Positions 35,728-45,089 of a DNA stretch of 64,000 nt are shown in pieces. The position numbers and the translations under genes were made by a program. The stretch is taken from NCBI RefSeq assembly GCF_014204415.1, contig NZ_JACHLE010000001.1:248001-312000 (forward strand), in the 5' to 3' direction. This stretch comes from Chryseobacterium defluvii. Lineage in GTDB: Bacteria > Bacteroidota > Bacteroidia > Flavobacteriales > Weeksellaceae. The first letter of the stretch is position 1; the number at the start of each line of letters is the position of its first letter. The notes beneath the pieces were generated by a model that was not told the DNA's origin, did not search any database, and saw nothing but the letters and a program-made list of their open reading frames with translations.

Positions 35728-36581
35728 ATCCAGTCGAGAATATTCGGATAAATGATACTGTCTCTTTTTCTTTTGCTGAAAAATCTTGGCGTATGGCCCG
35801 CCCCTTCCATGAACACCAGTTTATGAGGAATATTCTTTAATGTCAGAACAGAATCTAAAGAAAGTCCCTGATGCTGGTTGACTAAAAGATCCCTGTTTCC
35901 CTGGAATATCAGTGTGGGAACATTCGCTGTATTGGCGATTGGGCTTGCTTTTTCAAATTCAGGGGATAAATTCTTCCGGTCGAATTTTGTTCCTACCATT
36001 TTCTGAACGGTGGGAGAACTATATTTTGAGTAAAATGAGTTTAAATATTTTCCGGAAAAAAAATCCGTAGGTCCGCTTAAAGAAATGATCTTTTTGATCT
36101 GTTGAGGGTTTTTATATCCATACAGCAATGCCAGATGTCCGCCTGCACTTTCTCCGAGAATAATATAATTGTCGGGAAGCAGTTTCGCTTTGGGGGCCAG
36201 TGTATTAAACTTCTCAATAGCCAGGTCGATATCCCCCAGCTGCTGTTTGTAAGTGACAGATTTTGTGATGAGCCGGTAGTTGATGTTGATGCTGGGAATA
36301 TTATTTTTAAAAAGCATTTTCTGGATGTGTATCATATGCTCCTTTCTCCCATGTTTCCATGCACCGCCATGTACAATCAAAACTACGGGTGCATCTTCTG
36401 CATAACCTGCAGGAAGAAAAACATCCATTTTTTGTTTCTTGTGTTCCCCGTACTTTAAATTGTAGATCTTCTGTTCATTCCCCGCACCTACCCAGACCCT
36501 GAATCTGGAATTGCAGGAATTCAATATAAAGCCGATACAGCCTAAAACAAAGAAGTGATATCTGAGAATCAGCTTTTTCAT
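35718..36581 (-). CDS. Alpha/beta hydrolase lipoprotein (esterase-like)
   Basis: A 287-residue protein with an N-terminal hydrophobic signal ending in a lipobox (FILNSC, Cys at about 23), so it is probably a membrane-anchored lipoprotein. The hydrolase domain has an oxyanion motif (VLIVHGGAWKHGRKE), the nucleophile GESAGGHL, an acidic residue in GNRDLLV and the histidine in GAGHTPRF. It resembles BD-FAE-type esterases (PF20434). Substrate unknown; single gene. Confidence 0.88.
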   Translation of the reverse strand: MKKLILRYHFFVLGCIGFILNSCNSRFRVWVGAGNEQKIYNLKYGEHKKQKMDVFLPAGYAEDAPVVLIVHGGAWKHGRKEHMIHIQKMLFKNNIPSININYRLITKSVTYKQQLGDIDLAIEKFNTLAPKAKLLPDNYIILGESAGGHLALLYGYKNPQQIKKIISLSGPTDFFSGKYLNSFYSKYSSPTVQKMVGTKFDRKNLSPEFEKASPIANTANVPTLIFQGNRDLLVNQHQGLSLDSVLTLKNIPHKLVFMEGAGHTPRFFSKRKRDSIIYPNILDWIKK

Positions 36582-36825
36582 AATTTAAATGTACATAAAA
36601 ATGATTGTAAAAGTAAGGATTGAAACATGATTTTTACCATAATGGTATAAAAGCCAATGTCCGATAAGCTTATATCTACCTATGATTTATATTGTGCTTT
36701 AGAACCCGCTCATTTCAAAAATTATGAAGCATTTATTTTAAAACAGAGTGTAATCATGTTCAAAAATCAGATTAAAACATTATTTTTGCTGCACTTAATA
36801 ATTATTAAAAAAACATTAAAATAAT

Positions 36826-37707
36826 ATGGCATCTGGTTTTTTTGCGATTTTGGATGATATTGCTGCTCTGATGGACGATGTAGCAGTGACAAGTAAATTA
36901 GCCACTCAGAAAACGGCGGGGATTTTAGGCGATGATTTAGCGGTAAATGCAGAAAAAGCAACAGGCTTTCTTTCTTCCCGTGAACTGCCTGTTTTATGGG
37001 CGATTACAAAAGGCTCTTTTATCAATAAACTTATCATTCTTCCGGTTGCCTTCCTTCTCAATTGGCTTTATAAACCGGCTATAGAAATCATTCTCATCCT
37101 GGGGGGACTTTATCTTGCCTTTGAAGGCGTTGAAAAGATCATCGAATTTTTGTTTCACCGTTCCAAAAAGGGACATGAGGTGATAGAAGAAAGCCAGATC
37201 GATGAAGATGAGGAAGAGTCTGAAAAATCCAAGATAAAATCTGCTATTACAACAGACTTTATCCTTTCCATAGAAATTGTGATCATTGCTTTAGGCACTG
37301 TGATTCAGGAAAATCACCCATTGCTGACACAGATTCTTACGGTGACTTTTGTGGCGTTTATAGCTACGGTGGGAGTTTATGGAATTGTAGCACTTATTGT
37401 AAGGATGGATGATGCAGGTTTTAAACTGATCAAAAAAAGCAATGATAAAGGCTTTTTCTCTAAATTGGGGCATTTGTTGGTAAAGGCATTACCGATTATC
37501 ATCAAAATACTGGGAGTGGTGGGAACACTTGCTCTTGTCCTGGTTTCCGGAGGTATTTTTGCTCACAATATTCATTATCTTCATGATCTGCTTCCTACAT
37601 GGCCTTCCATGTTGAAGGAATTTACTCTCGGAATTATCGGCGGGCTGCTTGCTGTTGCCCTTTTTACGGTTGGTAAGAAAATATATTCGGTTGCTACCCG
37701 CAAATAA
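36826..37707 (+). CDS. DUF808 (YedI-like) membrane protein
   Basis: A 293-residue inner-membrane protein of DUF808. The conserved start MASGFFAILDDIAALMDDVA and ATQKTAGILGDDLAVNAEKA (about 27-46) are clear, with about seven membrane helices after them and a charged loop near residue 115. E. coli YedI is a homologue; the role is unknown. It starts at ATG 36826 in AT-rich sequence. An acyltransferase gene follows after 54 bases. The 244-base spacer before it has no gene that I can support. Confidence 0.9.
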   Translation: MASGFFAILDDIAALMDDVAVTSKLATQKTAGILGDDLAVNAEKATGFLSSRELPVLWAITKGSFINKLIILPVAFLLNWLYKPAIEIILILGGLYLAFEGVEKIIEFLFHRSKKGHEVIEESQIDEDEEESEKSKIKSAITTDFILSIEIVIIALGTVIQENHPLLTQILTVTFVAFIATVGVYGIVALIVRMDDAGFKLIKKSNDKGFFSKLGHLLVKALPIIIKILGVVGTLALVLVSGGIFAHNIHYLHDLLPTWPSMLKEFTLGIIGGLLAVALFTVGKKIYSVATRK

Positions 37708-37761
37708 TCTTTTGAAGGTTATGAAGTGTATAAGGATAAAATATTTTATGGCCCTTATACC

Positions 37762-38685
37762 ATGACAAGGAATTTATCCATTGACCTGTTAAAAATAGTA
37801 CTTGCCATTTTTGTGGTTTTTTTGCATTCGCACCTGTTGAGGAATTCCTATCCCTCATTAAGCTATGTATTGGTTAACGGGCTTTTCAGAATAGCTGTGC
37901 CTGTTTTTCTGATCATAACAGGCTATTATTTTTATGATGTTGATACTCCCGGCAGGCTGAAAAAATGGTCTTTAAGGTTATTTTTGCTATATCTGATATG
38001 GACGGTTGCCTATATTCCTTTTTGGAAAGATGGAAAACATCTATCCCATATATTATTCGGGTATCATCATTTATGGTATCTGATTGGGACACTTTTTTCC
38101 GGGCTGATCCTTTTTGCGGTAAAGAAAAAACGAGCAGGGTTCCTGTTGAGATCTATATTTCCTCTGTTCAGTTGTGGCTATATCCTGCAGCTTCTGGGTA
38201 ATCTTCATTATTTTCAGGGGAATACAGATTTAGTGCTGAATTTTTTTCCAGTATATCGAAATTTTTTGTTTGTATGTTTTCCTTTTTTGACCTTAGGTTT
38301 TCTGATCAAAAAACTTGAGATTGATATAAAATATAAGCCGTCCTTACTATTGGTTATCCTTGCTGTAAGCCTTGTAATGGCCGAAGCATTTATTAATTAC
38401 AGAATTATTCATCTGAGCAAAAATGAAAGTATAGATTTGTTATACTCCCTGTTGTTAGCCTGTCCTTTGCTGTTCCTCTATTGCAAGAACATTCCTCTGA
38501 CTACCAATTCTAAAATTTTAGCCAGTATATCTACGGCCATTTACCTGATCCATCCGCTATTGATGAAGCTGGTCTTTAAATCTGTAAATATTCATACCAA
38601 TGAAATCATTGTTTTTACAGTCTTATTACTTGTTGGAAGCTTTATGTTGGTATATGCGAACAGGAAGCTGAAATATATCCTATAA
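37762..38685 (+). CDS. Acyltransferase 3 family membrane protein
   Basis: A 307-residue polytopic membrane protein of the acyltransferase-3 family, which moves acyl groups onto sugars or other surface molecules. The frame is open from 37726 with a GTG, but I choose ATG 37762 because NLSIDLLKIVLAIFVVFLHSH is the expected N terminus. The catalytic histidine is in VVFLHSHLLR (about residue 24), and about ten helices follow. Its target is unknown. It follows DUF808 on the same strand and ends before a terminator. Confidence 0.85.
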   Translation: MTRNLSIDLLKIVLAIFVVFLHSHLLRNSYPSLSYVLVNGLFRIAVPVFLIITGYYFYDVDTPGRLKKWSLRLFLLYLIWTVAYIPFWKDGKHLSHILFGYHHLWYLIGTLFSGLILFAVKKKRAGFLLRSIFPLFSCGYILQLLGNLHYFQGNTDLVLNFFPVYRNFLFVCFPFLTLGFLIKKLEIDIKYKPSLLLVILAVSLVMAEAFINYRIIHLSKNESIDLLYSLLLACPLLFLYCKNIPLTTNSKILASISTAIYLIHPLLMKLVFKSVNIHTNEIIVFTVLLLVGSFMLVYANRKLKYIL

Positions 38686-38711
38686 AAATAGAAAACATAT
38701 AATTAAACAAA

Positions 38712-38733
38712 AAAGAGACCTATAGGGTCTCTT
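38712..38733. terminator. Bidirectional terminator between acyltransferase gene and dnaJ
   Basis: AGAGACC and GGTCTCT arms around TATAG, with A bases on the left and a T-rich stretch on the right; it serves both convergent genes. Confidence 0.88.
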
Positions 38734-38744
38734 TATATTTTTTG

Positions 38745-39863
38745 CTAGTTGAACAGGTCTTTTACCTTGTCAAAGAAAGTTTTCTCTTTTCCTGAAGGTT
38801 CTGCGATCATCTCTCCGCTGGACATCTGTTTTTCGAAGAATTCCTTTTGCTCTTTGGTAAGCTTTTGAGGAGTCCATACATTGATGTGGATGAACATATC
38901 TCCCTTGCCATAGCTGTCAATACTTGGAAGCCCTTTTCCTGCCAGTCGCAGGATCTTACCGGACTGAGTTCCGGGATCAACAGTGATCTTTACTTTTCCG
39001 CCAACGGTAGGGACTTCTTTTTTAGTTCCCAAAGCAGCTTCGGCAAACGAAACATACAATTCCTGATGAAGGTTGTCGCCCTCTCTTTTGATGGTTTTAT
39101 CTATTTCTTCTTCAATAATGACAAGAAGATCTCCCGGAATCCCGCCGAAAGGAGCATCATTACCCTTTCCTCTTACATTAAGCTGGATGCCGTCTCTTGC
39201 CCCTGCCGGAATATTGATAGTGATTTCCTCTTCGTCTTTAATAAGGCCTTGTGCATTGGCGCCCGCAGGAATTTTATCCGCAACTTTTCCAATACCCTGG
39301 CATGTTCCGCAGGTAGTCTGGGTCTGCATTTGCCCGAACATGGTATTCATTACCTTTATCTGGGCACCCGAACCATTACAGGTAGGGCAGGTTTTTGAAG
39401 TGGCACCTTCCGCCGTCTTCATTTTTTTTACCTTGATGGTCTTTTGGGTTCCGTTGACCATTTCTTCAAGGTTGAGCTTGATTCTGATCCTTAAGTTGGA
39501 ACCTTTTACCTGCTGATGTCCTCCGCCACCAAATCCACCGAATCCGCCGCCAAAATGACCACCGAAGATGTCTCCGAACTGGCTGAAAATATCCTCCATG
39601 TTCATTCCGCCGCCAAATCCACCGAATCCTCCGTTTCCACCCACTCCTGAGTGCCCGAACTGATCATATCTTGCGCGCTTTTGATCATCGCTCAAGATCT
39701 CATAGGCTTCTGCAGCCTCTTTGAATTTATCTTCAGCTTCTTTATCTCCCGGGTTTTTATCTGGGTGATATTTCAGCGCCATTTTTCGGTAGGCTTTTTT
39801 TATTTCGTCGGCAGTTGCAGATTTGCTTATCTCAAGAACCTCGTAATAATCTCTTTTTGACAT
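38745..39863 (-). CDS. dnaJ: Chaperone DnaJ with reduced zinc-finger region
   Basis: DnaJ delivers clients to DnaK and stimulates its ATPase. The 372-residue protein has the J domain with HPD ([11 protein letters not shown]), the Gly/Phe-rich linker (about 75-115), the Cys-rich region and C-terminal substrate domains. Only two CxxCxGxG units are present (CPTCNGSG and CGTCQGIG, about 155-205) rather than the usual four, so just one zinc centre can form; the first and fourth repeats are gone and IPAGANAQG joins straight on. I recall a similar shortening in Flavobacteriia. It follows grpE after 88 bases. Confidence 0.95.
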   Translation of the reverse strand: MSKRDYYEVLEISKSATADEIKKAYRKMALKYHPDKNPGDKEAEDKFKEAAEAYEILSDDQKRARYDQFGHSGVGGNGGFGGFGGGMNMEDIFSQFGDIFGGHFGGGFGGFGGGGHQQVKGSNLRIRIKLNLEEMVNGTQKTIKVKKMKTAEGATSKTCPTCNGSGAQIKVMNTMFGQMQTQTTCGTCQGIGKVADKIPAGANAQGLIKDEEEITINIPAGARDGIQLNVRGKGNDAPFGGIPGDLLVIIEEEIDKTIKREGDNLHQELYVSFAEAALGTKKEVPTVGGKVKITVDPGTQSGKILRLAGKGLPSIDSYGKGDMFIHINVWTPQKLTKEQKEFFEKQMSSGEMIAEPSGKEKTFFDKVKDLFN

Positions 39864-39951
39864 GTTTTCTATAATTGATTACTGATAAATGGTCATTGAT
39901 GTCTATTGCTTTTTAGATCAATTATTTCTCATCATTTATCATTCATGAATA

Positions 39952-40494
39952 TTAGTTTCCTGTTACCACTTTTGCAAAACGGATGACCTTATCACTCAGT
40001 GTATAACCGGTTTCAATAACGTCTACAATTTTACCTTTAAGATCTTCTGACGGGGCAGGGATTTGGGTGATTGCTTCGTGGAGATCCACATTAAAGCTGT
40101 CACCTGCATTTACTTCCATTGCTTTCAGGCCCTTTTCTGTAAGCCTGCTTTTGAATTTCTGATAAATAAGCTCCACTCCTTGCAGATCCGCAGGATTTCC
40201 GTTTTTGCCGATTTCTTTTAAGGCTCTTTCAAAATCATCCAAAACTCCCAGCATAGAGATCATCATATCCTGATTGGCATATTGGAAGAATTCCATTCTC
40301 TCCTTGGTCGATCTTTTTTTATAGTTTTCAAATTCGGCATAAAGACGGATGTAACGGTCTTTTTCCTGTGCCAAAAGTTCCTCTGCTGTCGGCTCAACTG
40401 TCACATTTTCTTCAGAGGTATTTTCATTCTGAACGATAGTTTCTTCCTGCTTATTCATGTTTTCTTCGTTGATATCCTGATTTTCCATATTCAA
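39952..40494 (-). CDS. grpE: GrpE nucleotide exchange factor
   Basis: GrpE releases ADP from DnaK. The 180-residue protein has a disordered acidic N terminus (about 1-40), a long coiled coil, the EFENYKKRSTKERMEF and LLGVLDDFERAL-type core signals, and the C-terminal beta wing with HEAITQIPAPSEDLKGKI cut by the known spacing. It precedes dnaJ on the same strand. No CIRCE or other heat-shock operator was seen upstream. Confidence 0.95.
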   Translation of the reverse strand: MNMENQDINEENMNKQEETIVQNENTSEENVTVEPTAEELLAQEKDRYIRLYAEFENYKKRSTKERMEFFQYANQDMMISMLGVLDDFERALKEIGKNGNPADLQGVELIYQKFKSRLTEKGLKAMEVNAGDSFNVDLHEAITQIPAPSEDLKGKIVDVIETGYTLSDKVIRFAKVVTGN

Positions 40495-40631
40495 TAACTA
40501 TTTTAGAGAATTGTTTGTCAAAGATTCTGCCAAATAAAAAATATGGACATTAAGTCATATAATGTGAATGGTGAATAAGTGAAGTTGTGAATTTAAAATA
40601 GCTTAAAAAAAATTGACAATTCACAAATAAA

Positions 40632-41966
40632 TTATTCTCCAAAAAAAGTCTGATACAACAGGTAAAGGTTCAGTATAATAATCACAAAGGAAATGATCCA
40701 GACACAAACTTTCAGGAATGGCTTGTTAACAAATTCCCCCATTTTTACCTTATCACTGGTAAACATTACCAGCGGAACAACGGCAAAACTCAGCTGCATG
40801 GATAATATGACCTGACTTAATACCAATAGATCCGTAGTTCCTTTTTCACCGTAGATAATCGTTACAATAAGCGCAGGAATTACTGCAATAAGTCTTGTGA
40901 TCAGCCTTCTGAGCCACGGTTTCAGTCTGATATTAAGAAAGCCTTCCATTACGATCTGTCCGGCAAGAGTTCCGGTAAGCGTAGAGTTTTGTCCTGATGC
41001 CAATAAGGCTATTGCAAAAGCGATACTGGCCATTGAAGCCCCTAAAATAGGAGTCAGCATCTTATAGGCATCATGAATGTCTGCCACATGCTTGTTTCCT
41101 GTGGTATGGAAAGTGGCGGCAGCAAGAATCAGGATAGCTGCATTGATAAAGAAAGCCAATAGAAGGGAGAAAGTACTGTCCAGTGTTGCAAATTTGATCG
41201 CTTCTTTTTTCCCTTCCCTGTCACGAGAGTAGTCCCTTGTCTGAACGATGCTGCTGTGCAGGTAAAGGTTATGGGGCATCACAGTGGCACCCAGAATTCC
41301 GATCGCTATGTAAAGCATTGCCGGATTTTGAATGATCTCCTTTTGAGGAACCAGCCCGCCTAAAATTTCGTTAAATGCAGGTTTTGATACTACGATTTCA
41401 TAAACGAAACAGGACAGGATAATGAAGATCAGCCCCGCAACGATGCTCTCGATCCATCTGAAGCCTTTGGCTTGCAACAAAAGTATTAAAAGCACATCTA
41501 TTGTCGTAATAACTATTCCCCAGGTCAGGGGAATATGAAAAAGTAAATTCAGTGCAATGGCAGAACCTATAACTTCGGCGAGGTCACATGCGGCAATGGC
41601 AATCTCACAAAGAATCCATAGAATGAAATTTGTAGTGGGATGAAAGTGGTCCCTGCATGCCTGAGCAAGATCTCTTTCTGCAACTACCCCCAGTTTTACA
41701 GACAGATGCTGCAATACCATGGCAAAAATATTGGAAATAAGGATCACGGAGAGCAGGGTATAGCCAAATTGCGCCCCGCCGGCAATATCCGTGGCCCAGT
41801 TTCCCGGATCCATATAGCCAACGGCAACCATAAGCCCCGGCCCTGCAAAGGCAAGGTATTTCCTCCAGAAACTTCCTCCTTTGGGAACATTGATTGATGA
41901 GTATACTTCCGGCAATGAGTGTGAGACCCTGTCTTTTCTCCAGCCTCTTTTGATATTAAAATTCAT
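40632..41966 (-). CDS. mntH: Nramp family divalent metal transporter
   Basis: A 444-residue proton-driven importer of Mn2+ and Fe2+ in the inner membrane. The metal-site motif YMDPGNWATDIAGG (about residue 51) and the second motif TVMPHNLYLHS are present, with eleven helices. There is no close metalloregulator gene, but TGTTAG-N6-CTAACA lies 4 bases before the start codon and touches the -7 box, suggesting repression by a DtxR/MntR-type protein. That is inference from spacing and symmetry. Confidence 0.93.
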   Translation of the reverse strand: MNFNIKRGWRKDRVSHSLPEVYSSINVPKGGSFWRKYLAFAGPGLMVAVGYMDPGNWATDIAGGAQFGYTLLSVILISNIFAMVLQHLSVKLGVVAERDLAQACRDHFHPTTNFILWILCEIAIAACDLAEVIGSAIALNLLFHIPLTWGIVITTIDVLLILLLQAKGFRWIESIVAGLIFIILSCFVYEIVVSKPAFNEILGGLVPQKEIIQNPAMLYIAIGILGATVMPHNLYLHSSIVQTRDYSRDREGKKEAIKFATLDSTFSLLLAFFINAAILILAAATFHTTGNKHVADIHDAYKMLTPILGASMASIAFAIALLASGQNSTLTGTLAGQIVMEGFLNIRLKPWLRRLITRLIAVIPALIVTIIYGEKGTTDLLVLSQVILSMQLSFAVVPLVMFTSDKVKMGEFVNKPFLKVCVWIISFVIIILNLYLLYQTFFGE

Positions 41967-41969
41967 AAA

Positions 41970-41993
41970 TGTTAGAAATGACTAACAAATTTA
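41970..41993 (-). promoter_or_regulatory. mntH promoter -7 box with overlapping inverted repeat
   Basis: On the minus strand TAAATTTG (41993-41986) is an exact -7 box. Immediately downstream and overlapping it by two bases is TGTTAG-N6-CTAACA (41970-41987), ending 4 bases before the mntH ATG. A TTAG-N6-CTAA core is like boxes of DtxR/MntR regulators. Confidence 0.5.
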
Positions 41994-42032
41994 ATTAAAT
42001 AAATGAAAATGTAAACAATTTATGGAAAGAAA

Positions 42033-42062
42033 AATCCCGGAAATTATTTTCCGGGATTAATT
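42033..42062 (-). terminator. Terminator after the OmpA-family gene
   Basis: AATCCCGGAAA and TTTCCGGGATT arms around a short loop. It lies between the stop of the OmpA-family gene and the mntH promoter, both minus strand; A-rich sequence at 42026-42034 gives the U tract on the minus strand. Confidence 0.85.
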
Positions 42063-42080
42063 TTTATTGATTCTAAAAGA

Positions 42081-43361
42081 TTATTTTGCAAATCTTACCG
42101 CCATTTTTCTGTCAACGGCTCTTGCCTCATTAGAAGCAGAAGCATCTACAGTAGCAAATTTACTTCCATATCCTTCAGCTTCTAAAACCTGAGCACCAAC
42201 ACCTGCTTTTGTTAAAGCAGCTTTGATAAATTCAGCTCTTCCTTTAGATAGTTTTACGTTATCTGCCTCATTACCTGTTTTATCAGTATATCCACCAATC
42301 TTGATCTTAGCATCCGGGAAAGCTTTTAAGATAGCTACAAGGTTATCCAATTGTCCTTGAGAACCTGCTTCCAGTTCAGTAGCACTTCCGATTTTGAAGT
42401 TCACGTGATCAAAATCATACCAGATATCTTTCAGGGCAGCATCATCTTTAGCATTTTTATAATCGTCAGACTTTAAGAAAGCGATCATTTTGTCTTCCAT
42501 TCCTCCTTTGTAGCCTTTTAAAGCTATACCATTCAGGTCGATATCTTCATCCACTTTTGCTGTAGTTACTGCTGAAGTATCTGCAGAAACTGCTGCCGTA
42601 TCAGAAGATACTCCTGTAGAATCCGCAGTGGTAGTTGTAGTAGCCGCATCTTTTTTCTCACACTGCTTCCATAGGAAATACCCTGCAGCAAGTAATAATA
42701 AAAGAGGAAGCAACCATTTCCAGATAGAACCGCCACCGCTGCCATCATTATTGTTATCATTATAAGAGTTGGTAGGGGTAGTACTTCTTGTCACCTCTAC
42801 TTTAGGCTCGTCATAAGAACTTACCTTTACTTTATCATCATCGTTTCCAAACCAGCTTCCTAAATTTAAAGATGCCAGAGACAGTCCTGCAGGCAATAGG
42901 GTTGAAATGATTCCTTTTTGATCACCCAGCAGGCTTGAAATACCGGATTGTCCCAAATTATTATCAGCTGCATATTTTCCGACAGACCCTAAAGCAGCAC
43001 CGGTCACCAGATTCAGTAATGAGCTTGATGAATTATTGCTGATGCCTGCGAAAGTAGCTATTGTATTCACCAATCCGCCAACCTTATCTCCAAAGATTGC
43101 AGATAATAAACTTGAAATGATAGAATTATTGGAAGAATTTCCCAACAAATTTCCTAAAATTCCACTGGATGAAGCATTGGAAATAGCATCCAGAACACCA
43201 GGGTTGTCCGCATTATTAGCTAATCCTCCCACAACAGCAGGTAATAACCCTCCTATTGCTTTTGAAATACCGGACTCACTTTCTCCCAGCTGCGAAGCTG
43301 CCTGAGAAACCAAAGCAGGACCTAGTTGCCCTTTAATTAAATCAATGATGTTTAATGACAT
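42081..43361 (-). CDS. DUF937-membrane helix-OmpA family protein
   Basis: A 426-residue protein without signal peptide. The first 160 residues are a DUF937-type Gly/Ala/Ser-rich domain (starts MSLNIIDLIKGQLGPALVSQ), then a Thr/Asn linker and one membrane helix (about 215-233, WKWLLPLLLLLAAGYFLW). A Ser/Thr/Ala linker follows, then an OmpA domain at about 310-426 with the peptidoglycan-binding pattern GYTDKTGNEADNVKLSKGRA and D/R residues. The topology implies a cytoplasmic DUF937 part and a periplasmic peptidoglycan-binding part anchored in the inner membrane. Single gene with its own terminator. Confidence 0.88.
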   Translation of the reverse strand: MSLNIIDLIKGQLGPALVSQAASQLGESESGISKAIGGLLPAVVGGLANNADNPGVLDAISNASSSGILGNLLGNSSNNSIISSLLSAIFGDKVGGLVNTIATFAGISNNSSSSLLNLVTGAALGSVGKYAADNNLGQSGISSLLGDQKGIISTLLPAGLSLASLNLGSWFGNDDDKVKVSSYDEPKVEVTRSTTPTNSYNDNNNDGSGGGSIWKWLLPLLLLLAAGYFLWKQCEKKDAATTTTTADSTGVSSDTAAVSADTSAVTTAKVDEDIDLNGIALKGYKGGMEDKMIAFLKSDDYKNAKDDAALKDIWYDFDHVNFKIGSATELEAGSQGQLDNLVAILKAFPDAKIKIGGYTDKTGNEADNVKLSKGRAEFIKAALTKAGVGAQVLEAEGYGSKFATVDASASNEARAVDRKMAVRFAK

Positions 43362-43479
43362 AATAAATTATTTTTAAGATTAATGTTGAGATAAATTTAA
43401 ACAAAAAATCTACCAAACATCATTTTTTTTAAAATATTTGTTAGTTTTTCAATAAAGTTTTTGAAAATAATTAAAAAAA

Positions 43480-44955
43480 TTAATACGCTTTTGCGAATAA
43501 TACACGTCTCTTAGATGTTTTTCCGGAAATTAAAGAAACCCCTTCCTCCATATCATCATCCAAAGGAATACATCGGATGGTTGCCTTCGTTTCGTCCTTG
43601 ATCTGCTCTTCTTCTTCTTCCGTACCATCCCAATGGGCATAAATAAATCCTCCTTTTTCTTCTAAAACCTTTTTAAACTCTTCATAAGTATCCACTTTAG
43701 TAATATGATCTTTTCTGAAGCCGGCAGCTTTATTATAAATATCTTTCTGAATGGTTTTCAGTAATTCTTCAATATAAGAGTCTAAACCATCGATCGAATG
43801 GATTTCCTTAGTAAGGTTATCTCTCCTTGCGATCTCTACAGATTTGTTTTCAAGGTCTTTAGGGCCGATGGCAATTCTTACAGGGACTCCTTTCAATTCA
43901 TATTCCGCAAATTTCCATCCCGGTTTATTCTGGGTATCATTGTCGAATTTCACAGAAATTCCTTTTGTTCTTAACTTAGCCTGAATATCCAAGGCCACCT
44001 CGCTGATCTGGTTAAGTTGTTCTTCTCCTTTAAATATAGGTACAATAACCACCTGGATCGGGGCCAGGGTAGGAGGCAGTACCAGTCCGAAATCATCGGA
44101 ATGGGTCATGATAAGAGCTCCCATCAGACGGGTGGAGGTTCCCCAGGATGTAGCCCACGCGTGTTCAATTTTTCCTTCTTTATTGGTGAATTTCACATCA
44201 AAAGCTTTGGCGAAGTTTTGCCCCAGGAAGTGAGACGTACCGGCCTGAAGGGCCTTTCCATCCTGCATTAATGCTTCAATACAATAGGTTTCATCGGCTC
44301 CTGCAAATCTTTCAGAAGGAGTTTTCAGCCCTTTAATAACCGGGATAGCCATGAAATTCTCTGCAAAATCTGCATATACATCGATCATTTTTTCGGTTTC
44401 TTCAATGGCCTCTTCTTTTGTAGCGTGTGCGGTATGCCCTTCCTGCCATAAGAATTCTGCCGTTCTTAAAAATAAACGGGTCCTCATTTCCCAGCGTACA
44501 ACATTGGCCCACTGATTGATAAGGATGGGTAAATCTCTGTAAGACTGTATCCAGTTTTTATAAGTATTCCAGATGATGGCTTCTGAGGTAGGGCGAACAA
44601 TAAGTTCTTCTTCAAGTTTCGCATCCGGGTCTACAATTAATTTATGAGGATTGTTAGGATCAGTTTTCAGCCTATAGTGAGTAACTACCGCACATTCCTT
44701 GGCAAAACCTTCTGCATTTTTTTCTTCAGCCTCAAATAAGCTTTTGGGTACAAAAAGAGGGAAGTAAGCATTAACGTGGCCTGTTTCTTTAAATTTTTTG
44801 TCCATTTCATCACGCATTTTTTCCCAGATCGCATATCCGTATGGTTTGATAACCATGCATCCCCGCACCCCTGAGTTTTCAGCCAGATCTGCTTTTACAA
44901 CCAATTCGTTATACCATTTGCTGTAATCTTCGCTTCTTGAGGTTAATTTTGCCAT
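43480..44955 (-). CDS. proS: Prolyl-tRNA synthetase, archaeal/eukaryote-like type
   Basis: ProS charges tRNA(Pro). The 491-residue enzyme lacks the bacterial editing insert and has the C-terminal zinc-type extension that ends in Tyr (LFAKAY), so it is the archaeal-like type common in Bacteroidota. Class II motifs are visible: [16 protein letters not shown] (motif 1 area), [16 protein letters not shown] (motif 2) and [17 protein letters not shown] (motif 3). A minus-strand gene divergent from the Trp/Gly-rich lipoprotein gene across 134 bases. Confidence 0.96.
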   Translation of the reverse strand: MAKLTSRSEDYSKWYNELVVKADLAENSGVRGCMVIKPYGYAIWEKMRDEMDKKFKETGHVNAYFPLFVPKSLFEAEEKNAEGFAKECAVVTHYRLKTDPNNPHKLIVDPDAKLEEELIVRPTSEAIIWNTYKNWIQSYRDLPILINQWANVVRWEMRTRLFLRTAEFLWQEGHTAHATKEEAIEETEKMIDVYADFAENFMAIPVIKGLKTPSERFAGADETYCIEALMQDGKALQAGTSHFLGQNFAKAFDVKFTNKEGKIEHAWATSWGTSTRLMGALIMTHSDDFGLVLPPTLAPIQVVIVPIFKGEEQLNQISEVALDIQAKLRTKGISVKFDNDTQNKPGWKFAEYELKGVPVRIAIGPKDLENKSVEIARRDNLTKEIHSIDGLDSYIEELLKTIQKDIYNKAAGFRKDHITKVDTYEEFKKVLEEKGGFIYAHWDGTEEEEEQIKDETKATIRCIPLDDDMEEGVSLISGKTSKRRVLFAKAY

Positions 44956-44994
44956 TATATTTTTAACTTTTATGTATTATTGTTATCTAAAAAT

Positions 44995-45049
44995 AAAAAT
45001 CTATTTTTGATAGATTTTTGTTACCAGTATTTGGTACATTTTTGGTACA
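44995..45049. promoter_or_regulatory. Hairpin and 11-bp direct repeat in the proS / lipoprotein spacer
   Basis: A perfect hairpin with ten-base arms (AAAAATCTAT and ATAGATTTTT, 44995-45019) lies in the likely proS leader. Next to it TTTGGTACA occurs twice, at 45030-45038 and 45041-45049, one helical turn apart. Role not known. Confidence 0.45.
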
Positions 45050-45089
45050 GATTGCAAATATAATTTAAATTAAAAATTTTTACAGTATC

